Positions 27,823 through 35,838 are shown, numbered from the stretch's first letter. The stretch is 38,415 bases of DNA from an uncultured Gemmatimonadota bacterium (GCA_903900795.1 CAIUOO010000545.1:1-38415); one strand, 5' to 3'. The notes: generated from the sequence alone by a model not told the origin. Program-made: numbers and translations.

Positions 27823-27869
27823 CTGTTGCTTTTCGCTGTTGCTTTTCGCTGTTGCTTTTCGCTGTTGCT
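27809..27869 (+). repeat. 13-bp tandem repeat, four copies plus a partial
   Basis: GCTGTTGCTTTTC is repeated perfectly at 27809, 27822, 27835 and 27848, with a 9-base fifth copy to 27869. The first copy is also part of the right outer arm of the palindrome, so the tandem looks like slippage expansion of that arm. There are no unique spacers, so it is not CRISPR. Confidence 0.95.
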
Positions 27870-28069
27870 GTCGCCGGTTCTGTATTCGTGACCGCGTAAT
27901 CACCGTCGCCTCCGGCTCGAGCGTGATCGTGACGAACCACCGGGAGCGCGTTACGTTCATACGGATGACTCCAATGAGATGGACCTTCTGAGCCCCGCGA
28001 CCATGCCTCTCGTTTCGAGCCCCCGCAGCACACCGTGTGCCTGGGCCGCGCTCGCCTACTGGCGTGCGC

Positions 28070-29203
28070 ATGGCTGATACGCCGCGGCCGCTGCCGGTGG
28101 TGCGCGCCATGATCGACGCGCTCGATCGGGACCTGTTGCAGATCATGGCGAAGCGCATGGCGCTCGTGGCTGAGGTCGCCGCCTACAAACGTCAGCATGG
28201 GCTCAAAATTCGCGATGCGGGTCGCGAGCGCGAACTGCTGCGTGACCGGCATGAGCGCGCCAGGGAACTTGGCCTGCCCAGCGAGGAGATCGAGTCGATC
28301 TTCCGGCTGCTCATGCGGTCGAGCCGCGATCACCAGGCCGCGCTCCGGGCCGAAGTCCCGATGGACGCCGCCTCCTATACCATCGCCATCATCGGCGGTC
28401 ACGGCCGCATCGGCCGCGTCATGGCGCGGCTCTTCGGCGACTTGGGCCATCGGCTGCTGCTCGTCGACACCGACACCGCGCTGCGCGCCGAGGAAGCCGC
28501 CGCCGTGGCCGATGTCACGATCGTGAGTGTACCGATCGACGCCACCGATGCCGTCATTCGTGCCGTCGGCCCGCACGTGCGCGCCGACGCGCTGCTCATG
28601 GACGTCACCAGCGTGAAGGAAGCGCCCATGCAGGCCATGCTCGAGGCCACCACCGCCAGCGTGGTCGGCACCCACCCGATGTTCGGCCCCAGCGTGCATA
28701 CGCTGCAAGGCCAGCGCATGGTGATCTGTCGTGGTCGCGGTGATGCCTGGGGAGATTGGGTCGCGCAGTCGCTCGCCGCCCGTGGTCTCATGATCACCGA
28801 AACCACGGCAACGCAGCACGATCGGGCCATGTCGGTGGTGCAGGTGCTCACGCATTTTCAGACGCAGGTGCAGGGACTCACGCTCAGCCGCCTCGGGTTA
28901 CCCTTGGCGGAGACGCTGCCGTTCACGTCACCGGCTTACCTGCTGGAGCTGTACGTCGCGGCCCGCCATTTCGCGCAGGATCCGGCCTTGTACGGCTCTA
29001 TCGAGATGCGAAATCCACGCACCGCCGACATCACGTCGGCCTTCGGGCAGTCGGTGCACGACGTCGCTGACATCCTCGCGCGCGGCGATCAGGCGGCGTT
29101 CGCGCGGCTCTTTGCCGACGTGCGTGAGTTCTTCGGCGACTTCACCGCCGAGGCACTCGAGCAGTCCAGCTTTCTCATCGATCGCATCGTGGAGCGCGCC
29201 TGA
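28070..29203 (+). CDS. tyrA: Bifunctional chorismate mutase / prephenate dehydrogenase (T-protein)
   Basis: A 377-residue fusion catalysing chorismate to prephenate to 4-hydroxyphenylpyruvate, the tyrosine branch. Residues about 1-90 form an AroQ chorismate mutase domain (IDALDRDLLQIMAKRMALVAEVAAYKRQHGL, DAGRERELLRD). Residues about 100-377 form the dehydrogenase: nucleotide loop IIGGHGRIGRVMARLF, THPMFGPSV, HFQTQVQGLTLSRLG and SPAYLLELYVAARHFAQDPALYGSIEM. These closely recall the E. coli TyrA segments, and the length (E. coli 373) fits. No ACT domain is seen. ATG 28070 is chosen; no strong ribosome site. The stop overlaps the next gene (TGATG). Fused T-proteins are best known from gamma-proteobacteria, so its presence here is notable. 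Confidence 0.92.
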   Translation: MADTPRPLPVVRAMIDALDRDLLQIMAKRMALVAEVAAYKRQHGLKIRDAGRERELLRDRHERARELGLPSEEIESIFRLLMRSSRDHQAALRAEVPMDAASYTIAIIGGHGRIGRVMARLFGDLGHRLLLVDTDTALRAEEAAAVADVTIVSVPIDATDAVIRAVGPHVRADALLMDVTSVKEAPMQAMLEATTASVVGTHPMFGPSVHTLQGQRMVICRGRGDAWGDWVAQSLAARGLMITETTATQHDRAMSVVQVLTHFQTQVQGLTLSRLGLPLAETLPFTSPAYLLELYVAARHFAQDPALYGSIEMRNPRTADITSAFGQSVHDVADILARGDQAAFARLFADVREFFGDFTAEALEQSSFLIDRIVERA

Positions 29204-29649
29204 TGTCCGACCTCGCACGGCCACAGCGTGCCGGCATGAAGGTGACGATCTGGGCACGACTCACCCGCGTACCGCCCGTGCGCTGGTTCCTGGCGATCGA
29301 GGACGGCGTGTTCCGTGTGGCCGGCGAAGCCGAGTATCGGCTCGGGATCACGCCGCGCACCACGAAGATCGTGCCCGGTCCGTTCGATCGACTCGTCATG
29401 CGCGTGGTGCTGCTCTTCGTGCCGGTGCTTGTCGGGACCTTCGTCACCACAACGGGCGCCACGCGAACTCGCACCCTCTTGGCCATCATCGGCGTCGCGG
29501 TGCTGCTCTTCACCGCGATGTGGGTCGTCGAAGGCGTGCGAGCCGACCGCGGCACCAATCGGCGACCGCCCAACCCACGTCAAAGCGCTCCAGCTCCTGC
29601 TCGGCCTCCTGCTCGGCCTCCTGCTCGGCCTCCTGCTCGCCGTCCCTAG
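29203..29649 (+). CDS. Small membrane protein with proline/arginine repeat tail, unknown function
   Basis: 148 residues with two likely membrane helices (VMRVVLLFVPVLVGTFVT and LLAIIGVAVLLFTAMWVVEGV). The N-terminal part is soluble (about 1-60), and the C-terminal tail PARPPARPPARPPARRP is encoded by a 12-bp tandem repeat. The ATG overlaps the tyrA stop, so it may be co-translated with tyrA, though no metabolic link is apparent. No family is recognised. The tail could vary in length by repeat slippage. Confidence 0.65.
   Translation: MSDLARPQRAGMKVTIWARLTRVPPVRWFLAIEDGVFRVAGEAEYRLGITPRTTKIVPGPFDRLVMRVVLLFVPVLVGTFVTTTGATRTRTLLAIIGVAVLLFTAMWVVEGVRADRGTNRRPPNPRQSAPAPARPPARPPARPPARRP
29597..29644 (+). 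repeat. 12-bp tandem repeat at the 3' end of the small membrane protein gene
   Basis: CTGCTCGGCCTC is present three times perfectly (29597-29632), with a degenerate fourth copy (29633-29644). In the gene's frame it reads ARPP repeats; in another frame it would read leucine/glycine repeats (LLLG). Slippage by one unit keeps the frame. Confidence 0.9.
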
Positions 29650-29682
29650 TTTTCCTGTTCGTCCCCCGACACGGAGTCTCTC

Positions 29683-30126
29683 ATGCCCCGCCGCACAACT
29701 TTTCGCTGGATGGCGCTCGGCGCCGCACTCATTGGCAACAGTGCCGTCCTCTTCGCCCTTGCCCGGCCGCTCACCGACTACGCCGCCACGCTGATCGGCA
29801 AGGACGGACGCAAGGCGCAGGGCACCGCGACCGTCACGCCAACCAAGGATGGCACCGGGACCGAGATCGCCGTCACGCTGGCCGACGACACCCCCGGGGC
29901 CACGCGTCCGTGGCACATCCACACCGGGACCTGTGAGAAGAGCGGTGGGGTAGTGGGCGGTGGACGTGCCTACGCGCCGATCGTGATCAACGACAAGGGG
30001 CAGGGCGCGGGCAAAGCCACCTTGGCCGTGGTCTTGGCCGACACCACGACGTACTACGTGAACATCCACGACGCCGCCGCCGCTATGGGGACCATCGTGG
30101 CCTGCGGTGACCTGAAGAAGAAGTAG
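29683..30126 (+). CDS. Secreted CHRD / Cu-Zn SOD-like domain protein
   Basis: 147 residues with an N-terminal signal or anchor (WMALGAALIGNSAVLFALA). The body is a small beta barrel: GTATVTPTKDGTGTEIAVTL, RPWHIHTGTCEK, YYVNIHDAAAAMGTIVACGDL. HIH, the paired cysteines (TC...ACG) and NIH recall Cu-Zn superoxide dismutase and CHRD domains. The other copper and zinc histidines of SOD are not evident, so SOD activity is doubtful. GGAG lies 8 bases before the ATG. It is likely periplasmic or surface-exposed, with unknown role. Confidence 0.7.
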   Translation: MPRRTTFRWMALGAALIGNSAVLFALARPLTDYAATLIGKDGRKAQGTATVTPTKDGTGTEIAVTLADDTPGATRPWHIHTGTCEKSGGVVGGGRAYAPIVINDKGQGAGKATLAVVLADTTTYYVNIHDAAAAMGTIVACGDLKKK

Positions 30127-30192
30127 GCGCCTGAACCCCATGCCGCCTGTCCAGTACACGGAGTGGAGAGCGTGTCTCGCTATGATGAAGCC

Positions 30193-31062
30193 ATGAGCAA
30201 AACGTCCGTATCCCCGTCGCGCGTCCGACACTATCTCGCCGTGGGCGCGCTCTGGAGTGTCCCCTTCTTCGCGACGAATCTCGGCGCCCAACAACGCACC
30301 ACGGTACTCGATCGCGCCGCGCAAGAACGCGAGCGCGCGGAAGCATCCGCGCGTCGACTCGCCGGTGCTCAGTCGGTCATCGATGGCGTCGTGACCGACA
30401 CGCTGCTGCGTCCACTTGTCAGCGCCGACATCTCGGTGGTGGGCACGTCCGCTCGCGTCGTGACCGGGGACAATGGTCGCTTCCGGATGCTGCAGGTGCC
30501 GCCCGGTCAATACTTGGTGGTGGTCCGACGCATTGGTTACGCGCCGACGTCCGGCATTATCGATGTGCCGGACAAAGACACGTTGCGGCTCTCCTACACG
30601 CTTCTACGCTCCAACAACCTGCTCGACACCGTGCGCGTGCGCAGCAGCCGCGTCACCATGCGCATGCTCGACTTCGAGAGGCGCCGACAGCAGGGGCAGG
30701 GGCAGTTCATCACACAGGAGGAGATCGAGCGGCGCGGGTCGATCCAGACCTCCGACTTCCTGCGCTACATGCGCGGGGTGGAGGTGTCGCAGGTGACAAC
30801 CCAGGCGTTCGCCGGCACCCAGGTCTACTCGCGACGTGAGGCCGGTGGCTTCACCGACTCCCAGCAGCAGCAATCCTGCGCCATGCAGGTCATCCTCGAC
30901 GGCATCATTTTGCCGCGCAACTTCAACCTGGACCTGCTGCCACCACCCAAGCAAATCTCGGGCATTGAGGTGTATTCGGGCGCGGCCACGGTGCCACCGC
31001 AGTTTGGCGGAGTCGACCGACGGTGTGGGGTGGTGGCGTTCTGGACGCGCGACGGATACTGA
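30193..31062 (+). CDS. Secreted TonB plug-domain protein without a beta barrel
   Basis: About 289 residues. A signal peptide (AVGALWSVPFFATNLGAQQ) is followed by a carboxypeptidase-regulatory-like domain (about 60-140: IDGVVTDTLLRPLVSADISVVGT, FRMLQVPPGQYLVVVRRIGY). A TonB-receptor plug-like domain follows (about 170-289: ITQEEIERRGSIQTSDFLRYMRGV, QVILDGIIL, QISGIEVYSGAATVP). The frame then stops, so the roughly 22-strand barrel of a receptor is absent. The end VDRRCGVVAFWTRDGY matches the normal end of a plug, so this looks like a designed stand-alone protein, not a truncation. ATG 30193 fits the signal peptide better than GTG 30163. It converges on the susD-like gene. Role unknown. Confidence 0.8.
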   Translation: MSKTSVSPSRVRHYLAVGALWSVPFFATNLGAQQRTTVLDRAAQERERAEASARRLAGAQSVIDGVVTDTLLRPLVSADISVVGTSARVVTGDNGRFRMLQVPPGQYLVVVRRIGYAPTSGIIDVPDKDTLRLSYTLLRSNNLLDTVRVRSSRVTMRMLDFERRRQQGQGQFITQEEIERRGSIQTSDFLRYMRGVEVSQVTTQAFAGTQVYSRREAGGFTDSQQQQSCAMQVILDGIILPRNFNLDLLPPPKQISGIEVYSGAATVPPQFGGVDRRCGVVAFWTRDGY

Positions 31063-31110
31063 GAGTGGTAGGAGTACGTGGTAAAGAGTACAGGGTAGGG
31101 AGTACTCATC

Positions 31111-31151
31111 ACTCCCAACTTCAACTCAAAACCCACCACTCACGTGAGTCT
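31111..31151. repeat. Second copy of the ACTCAC-word repeat
   Basis: Contains ACTCCCAACTTC (31111-31122) and ACTCACGTGAGTCT (31138-31151), both identical to words at 14784-14795 and 14811-14824. The spacer between the words differs. It lies between convergent genes, as does the first copy. Confidence 0.85.
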
Positions 31152-31200
31152 CGAGTCTTGAGGAGAGAAAGCGCCCCAATCCCCGAGCCACCCACAAAGG

Positions 31201-31237
31201 AAAAACGCCCCCGTGAGATTCTCACGAGGGCGTTTCC
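31201..31237. terminator. Bidirectional intrinsic terminator between the plug gene and susD
   Basis: AAACGCCC pairs with GGGCGTTT and CGTGAG with CTCACG over a 3-base loop, with one C/A mismatch. Flanking As on the left and Ts on the right suit termination on both strands, as expected between convergent genes. Confidence 0.85.
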
Positions 31238-31240
31238 TTG

Positions 31241-31260
31241 TACTCCGTACTCCCTACTCC
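31241..31260. repeat. Exact 20-bp copy of the repeat after ftsA
   Basis: TACTCCGTACTCCCTACTCC is identical to 2281-2300, 29 kb away. It abuts the susD stop codon (31262-31264). A related inverted word (GTAGGGAGTAC) lies near 31096, so these copies also form an outer palindrome around the terminator. Confidence 0.95.
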
Positions 31261-31261
31261 C

Positions 31262-32722
31262 TTAGCAGCCCGGTCCGGCCAGCGCACCGGTCTTACCCGC
31301 ACGCACCAGGCACTCACCCTGCGGCAACGGTTGCACCCGCGCCACAAAGTGCGCGTTCACCCCCGAGGTGAGGTCCCGCGGCAGCTGGTTGAGCCGGCCA
31401 TAGCGGCGCATGTCAACCCACCGGTGTCCTTCGAGCAGCAGCGAGTAGCGCTTCTGCACGAGGATTTCGGTCACGATATCCGCGTCCGGCGATGACGCGG
31501 TGAGCGTGCTGGGCGCAAGGCCACCCGAGTTCACGCGGATGTTGTTGATCATCGTGAGGGCCCCAGCCTTATCACCGGTCGCCAACAGGATCTCAGCGCG
31601 GAGGAGCATGAGCTCTTCGTTGCGGATGATCGGGATGGACGTGGTGATGGCCGGATAGATCTGGAAGCCCAGCGACGACGGGGCACCCAGCCCCTGTGGG
31701 GCATTTCGCACTGGCCGCGCTCCGATCTTGGCCAGGAAGCGGTTGTCCTTGGTGCCGTCGGCCTTGAGGGGCGCGTCGGCATCGATGGACATGTGCGCGT
31801 ACAGGTCCGTGTTGGTGGCCGTCGCCAAGGGGTTGGTGACGTCGGGAGCCGCCGCAAACGGGTGGTATACGCCCACATTGTAGGCCGTCGCCGAGGTCGC
31901 GTTCACGTTAATGAACGAGGCATCGAGCGCCGTACGGGCCCGCGTCCACGCCGCGGCCCCGCCACCAGCCGTGGCATGATACGCCGCTGCCCGCGCCGCC
32001 ATCGCGCGATTGAACTGGCGGAACGTGGCCGGCGTGTTAAAGCCGGTGAATCCCGAGTTCAGGTTGAACGGGAACGCCGCTCCGCCTGCCGCCAGATCGG
32101 CCGCCGCTTCATCCAGCACGTTCTGGAGGAACCGGTAGACGGAGTCACGCGACACAAACGGCGCGAGGTCCGTCGCTTCCTTGTTGATCTGCACCACCGC
32201 GCCGATGGTGTCGCGGGTGGCGATCACCGTAAGCAGCTCGATGCCTTCAATGGTTTTGGCGAAACCCAGAGCGGCGCGCTTCTGTTCCGCTGTGAGCGTC
32301 GACCCCGCCACCGTGTTCTTGAAGTTGAACACGTCGCGCAGGTTGCCGTACGGGCCGCCCCAGCTGCCCACAGCAAAGCCGGCCGGATCGAGCCGGTTCT
32401 GTCCGGAAATGCCGATGAGGTACGCCGACGTGTTGCGCCCTTCCGACGGCGTATACACGTAGGCCTCACGCCCGAACCGGCCAGTCTCGGTGATGAAGCC
32501 GCCGCGGCTGTTACGGTTCTGCCGGAGCAGGCCGGTGGCCAGCAGCTGCAGCGCCTGCGGGTCGGCGCTGGCACCGGCAACCGTGGGCGTGTTGGGGTTG
32601 GTGATGTTGAGCGTGTCCTTGCTGCATGCAGCAAGCGACAGCGACGCGAGGCACAGCGCGCCCAGAGTGCGCATGGTCTGCTTGGTCATCCGCGAAGCGC
32701 CGGAATTATGAGTGGTCGTCAT
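31262..32722 (-). CDS. SusD/RagB-family outer-membrane lipoprotein
   Basis: A 486-residue lipoprotein with signal peptide and lipobox LSLAAC (Cys about 33). The mature part begins SKDTLNITNPNTPTVAGASADPQAL, has helical TPR-like regions, and carries the common C-terminal pattern (IRNEELMLLRAEILLATGD, LLLEGHRWVDMRRYGRL). SusD-like proteins bind oligosaccharides or peptides over the SusC channel at the cell surface. The gene lies directly after the susC-like gene (3-base gap) and is surely co-transcribed with it. ATG 32722 is taken; ATG 32689 is possible, neither with a good ribosome site. The substrate cannot be told from sequence. Confidence 0.92.
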   Translation of the reverse strand: MTTTHNSGASRMTKQTMRTLGALCLASLSLAACSKDTLNITNPNTPTVAGASADPQALQLLATGLLRQNRNSRGGFITETGRFGREAYVYTPSEGRNTSAYLIGISGQNRLDPAGFAVGSWGGPYGNLRDVFNFKNTVAGSTLTAEQKRAALGFAKTIEGIELLTVIATRDTIGAVVQINKEATDLAPFVSRDSVYRFLQNVLDEAAADLAAGGAAFPFNLNSGFTGFNTPATFRQFNRAMAARAAAYHATAGGGAAAWTRARTALDASFINVNATSATAYNVGVYHPFAAAPDVTNPLATATNTDLYAHMSIDADAPLKADGTKDNRFLAKIGARPVRNAPQGLGAPSSLGFQIYPAITTSIPIIRNEELMLLRAEILLATGDKAGALTMINNIRVNSGGLAPSTLTASSPDADIVTEILVQKRYSLLLEGHRWVDMRRYGRLNQLPRDLTSGVNAHFVARVQPLPQGECLVRAGKTGALAGPGC

Positions 32723-32725
32723 GGC

Positions 32726-35700
32726 TCAGAACCCCACGTCGACGCTGAAGAAGAACTGACGGCTCGGCGGGAACGGCGCGAGGTCGATGAACCGATTGAA
32801 GTTCGTGTTGCCGAAGTTGTTGAACTCCGGATCGAAGCCCCAGTAATCGGAGAAGAGTGCGAGATTACGGCCGCTGAGGTTGAAGCGCAGCGACTTGCCA
32901 CCCGGGATCTTCTGGGCCCACGAATCCGGCGCCTGATAGTTGATCGTGATTTCACGGAGCTTCACGTACGACGCCTTCTGCATGTAGACGCGCGTATCAC
33001 CGGCGTTGAAGGTGTTGAAGCGGCACAATCCCAACGTCTCGTTCGCGGCGCACGGACGCGAGCCCGGGAGCATGGAAGTCGGCGCCACGTCATCGTAGTC
33101 GCGTGCCTGCTTGCCTTCGTCCCACAGGTTGTTCGTCATGTTCGACACGTAACCGCCCGCCCGCCAGTCCAGCAACGCCGAGAACGTGAAGCGCTTCCAC
33201 GTGAAGTCGTTGTTGAACGTGGTGGTGTGAATCGGGTTCGCGTCCCCCGTGATCGTGTCACGCACCGCGCCATTCGGACCCAGCGGCGCATTCGACCAGA
33301 TGTACGTGGACCGGAGGTTCGGCGTGATGCGATTCCGGCCGTACGCCGCACCGAACGAGCCGGGCACCGGGAAGGCCGGAACCGGGATATCGTTGGTGTA
33401 CTGCACGTTGGCGTTGTAGATGATGCGGCTGGTCCATTCGAAGTTGCCACGGCGGATCGGCACCAGCGAGAGCACGCCTTCGGTTCCCAGCACCGACAGC
33501 TGACCACCATTGATGATCTGGTTACCCAACCCCGACGACGGCGGCAGCGGGAAGGTGAGCAGCAGGTCGGTGATCTTCCGCTGGTAGCGCGTGACTTCAA
33601 CACCAACGCGCGAACCGAAGAGCTGCGCGTCCATACCGAACTCCAACTCGTTCATGACTTCCGGCTTGATGCCCGTGTTGCCGAGCAACCCGTTGGAGAC
33701 GAGCGAATTCTGTCCGCCGATCAGACCACCGTCGGCGTACAGGATGTCGCGATCACCATAGCGCGGACGATTGCCCGACTGTCCCCATGCGCCGCGGAAC
33801 TTGACTTCGTCGATCTTGTCCGTGAGCGGCTTCACGAAGCGGTACGAGCCCGAGTACTTCGGAAACAGGTAGTACGTCCCCCGGTCGCCATTGGCGCTCG
33901 AGCGGTCGGCACGGAAGCCCACGTTGAGGGCCATCTTTTCGTCCAACAACAGCACCTGCTCGTTCACGTAATACGATTGGTCGCGGAACTCGGTGCGCGT
34001 GTCTTCGGTCGCGATGTCCTGCGCGCCGGCCGCAATCCGGCGGGTGGGGAGCAGACCACGGCCACGGATGCGGTAGATCTCCTGCTTCTGCCGCTCATAG
34101 GTACCACCCACCGAGGTGGTGAACGACGTCACCAGCTTGGTGGCGGGGGTCCAGGTCCACACCGCGTTCAAACCGGCGTTGGTCTGGAGGCTTGAGACGT
34201 TGTTCTGACCGGCCGTGCCCAGGAAGCCGTCGGCAGGTTCAAACTGCAGGTAGTTGGGCGAGTACTGTACGCCTTCCTGCTGGAAGCGGTCCACGCCGGT
34301 GAGACTCGAGATCTGGACGCTGTGACGGGCCGTGCTCAGCGCCGTGTAGTTGAGGCGGATGTTACCGGCCTGACGGAACACCGATTCATCGCTCTGAATG
34401 TCACGGATCACTTCAAACGGATTCGCGATCCCAGACCCACCACCGTAAAACGGCATATTGGGGTAGCGGCCGTTCTCAAGCTTGGTGTTCAGGTCGATGA
34501 TCGCCGGCGTGTAACCGAACACGTACGTCGGGCTGACACCGGCGTTGTTGTTGTTGCCGAGGCCGCGCTGGAGGAAGTTGCGCGTAACGTCGAGGCCCAT
34601 GCTGGCGGTGAGCTTGCTGCCGAGCGTCTGGTCGAGGTTGATGCGGCCACCGGTGCGCCGGGCGCCGGTGTTGATCATGATCCCCGACTCCTGCCGGTCA
34701 TTGAGCGAGGCGAAGTAGCGGGTGTTCCCCGAACCGCCCGACGACGAAATGAGCGTCTCGAACGACGGATCGGTGCGCCCGTACAGCTCTCCCTGCCAGT
34801 CGTAGTTCGTGCAGTTGGGCGTGCACGCTGCACGCGCCGCTGCCTCGCCCACCGGGCCACCGACAAACGGCAGCACGTCGGTGAGCGTGGCGTACTGACG
34901 ATGGCCCAGCGAGCGCATGAGCTGCTGGGTGCCAACGCGTTGCGTCACGTTCCACTTGGGCTGACCGGCGGAGCCCTTCTTCGTGGTGATCACCACCACG
35001 CCGTTGGTGGCGCGCGACCCGTAAATGGCCGTCGCCGCGGCCGACTTCAGCACTTCAACGCTCTCAATGTCGTTCGGATTGAGATCGGCCAAGCGGTTCA
35101 CCACCTGGTCTTGGCTCGAGCCCGTGGAACCACTCGCGCGCGAGATCGCGGAGGCGCCCGACGAGACACCCGCGTTGGAGACGATGACGCCGTCCACCAC
35201 GTACAGCGGGTCACCCTGACCCAGCACCGACGTCGCGCCGCGGATCTGCACCTGAGCACCACCGCCCGGCGCGCCGCTGTTTTCGAAAATGCGAGCGCCC
35301 GCCACCTTACCGGCCAGGTTGCTCTCAATGGAGCGGGCCGGAACGCGATTGAGTTCCAGCGAGCTCACGGAGGCCACGGCCGTGGCCGCCACGCGGCGAT
35401 CCACCGTGGTTGCGGCACCGGTGACCGTCACGCCTTCCAGCTGCAGCACGTCCTTTTCGAGCACAAAGTTGGCGACGCTCTCCGTGGCGCTCAGGCGGAT
35501 CGTCTGGCGCTTGTACCCCAGCTGGCGCGCCAGCACGACCACTTCGCCCGAGGGCACACGCATGCGGAATTCGCCGCGTTCGTTGGTGCGGACACCAACC
35601 TGCTGTCCGACGATGCTGACGGTCACGTCAGCGATGGGGGTGCCAACGACAGCCTGGGTCACCTTACCCGAGATATCTCGGGTTTGCGCGTCCGCGCGTA

Positions 35701-35752
35701 GCGGCAGCACGGCAACCGCGAACGCGGCGGCGAGTGAGAACAACCTACCCAT
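32726..35752 (-). CDS. SusC/RagA-family TonB-dependent outer-membrane transporter
   Basis: A 1008-residue transporter. A signal peptide (LFSLAAAFAVAVLPLRADAQ) is followed by a carboxypeptidase-regulatory-like domain (about 26-100, DISGKVTQAVVGTPIADVTV). The plug has the SusC signatures PLYVVDGVIV and NPNDIESVEVLKSAAATAIYGSRATNGVVVITTKKG (to about 250). The barrel then runs to the terminal FFFSVDVGF, which ends in aromatic Phe as outer-membrane barrels do. It imports ligands delivered by SusD using TonB energy. GGAG lies about 8 bases before ATG 35752. The leader contains a strong 14-bp hairpin and an A/T-rich patch that may be its promoter. The M1 aminopeptidase gene lies upstream on the same strand, which hints at peptide use. 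Confidence 0.95.
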   Translation of the reverse strand: MGRLFSLAAAFAVAVLPLRADAQTRDISGKVTQAVVGTPIADVTVSIVGQQVGVRTNERGEFRMRVPSGEVVVLARQLGYKRQTIRLSATESVANFVLEKDVLQLEGVTVTGAATTVDRRVAATAVASVSSLELNRVPARSIESNLAGKVAGARIFENSGAPGGGAQVQIRGATSVLGQGDPLYVVDGVIVSNAGVSSGASAISRASGSTGSSQDQVVNRLADLNPNDIESVEVLKSAAATAIYGSRATNGVVVITTKKGSAGQPKWNVTQRVGTQQLMRSLGHRQYATLTDVLPFVGGPVGEAAARAACTPNCTNYDWQGELYGRTDPSFETLISSSGGSGNTRYFASLNDRQESGIMINTGARRTGGRINLDQTLGSKLTASMGLDVTRNFLQRGLGNNNNAGVSPTYVFGYTPAIIDLNTKLENGRYPNMPFYGGGSGIANPFEVIRDIQSDESVFRQAGNIRLNYTALSTARHSVQISSLTGVDRFQQEGVQYSPNYLQFEPADGFLGTAGQNNVSSLQTNAGLNAVWTWTPATKLVTSFTTSVGGTYERQKQEIYRIRGRGLLPTRRIAAGAQDIATEDTRTEFRDQSYYVNEQVLLLDEKMALNVGFRADRSSANGDRGTYYLFPKYSGSYRFVKPLTDKIDEVKFRGAWGQSGNRPRYGDRDILYADGGLIGGQNSLVSNGLLGNTGIKPEVMNELEFGMDAQLFGSRVGVEVTRYQRKITDLLLTFPLPPSSGLGNQIINGGQLSVLGTEGVLSLVPIRRGNFEWTSRIIYNANVQYTNDIPVPAFPVPGSFGAAYGRNRITPNLRSTYIWSNAPLGPNGAVRDTITGDANPIHTTTFNNDFTWKRFTFSALLDWRAGGYVSNMTNNLWDEGKQARDYDDVAPTSMLPGSRPCAANETLGLCRFNTFNAGDTRVYMQKASYVKLREITINYQAPDSWAQKIPGGKSLRFNLSGRNLALFSDYWGFDPEFNNFGNTNFNRFIDLAPFPPSRQFFFSVDVGF

Positions 35753-35794
35753 AGAGGGTCTCCGATGGAGGGGAAGGCGGAGCGGGAGGGGGCG

Positions 35795-35838
35795 CTGACC
35801 GCACGACGCACCTGCATCGTCGTGCGGTCAGGTTTTTT
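35795..35838 (+). terminator. 14-bp perfect hairpin plus T6, reading on the + strand, in the susC leader
   Basis: CTGACCGCACGACG (35795-35808) pairs perfectly with CGTCGTGCGGTCAG (35818-35831), followed by G and six Ts. As DNA it is a textbook intrinsic terminator for rightward transcription, yet no rightward gene precedes it. On the minus strand it becomes an A-run followed by a hairpin in the susC-like 5' leader. Confidence 0.8.

Larger units (their letters stand above)
27685..28069. other. 385-bp gene-free region between the mutase gene and tyrA
   Basis: The left half (27688-27869) is a nested palindrome plus a tandem repeat, described separately. The right half (27870-28069) shows no convincing gene, promoter or riboswitch. 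A tiny frame MTPMRWTF (27965-27991) lies upstream of tyrA but has no ribosome site. Confidence 0.7.

Noticed and set aside
27809-27869. Possible CRISPR-like repeat
   Set aside because: The copies are directly adjacent, only 13 bp, and have no spacers or cas genes nearby.
27965-27991. Possible tyrA leader peptide MTPMRWTF
   Set aside because: It contains Trp and Phe, but there is no ribosome site, no Tyr codons and no convincing alternative hairpins downstream.
31793-34195. 800-residue plus-strand ORF
   Set aside because: It is opposite the susC/susD genes and rich in Arg, Val and His without domains; a shadow frame from GC-rich coding DNA.
34322-35701. 459-residue plus-strand ORF
   Set aside because: Antisense shadow of the susC-like gene.
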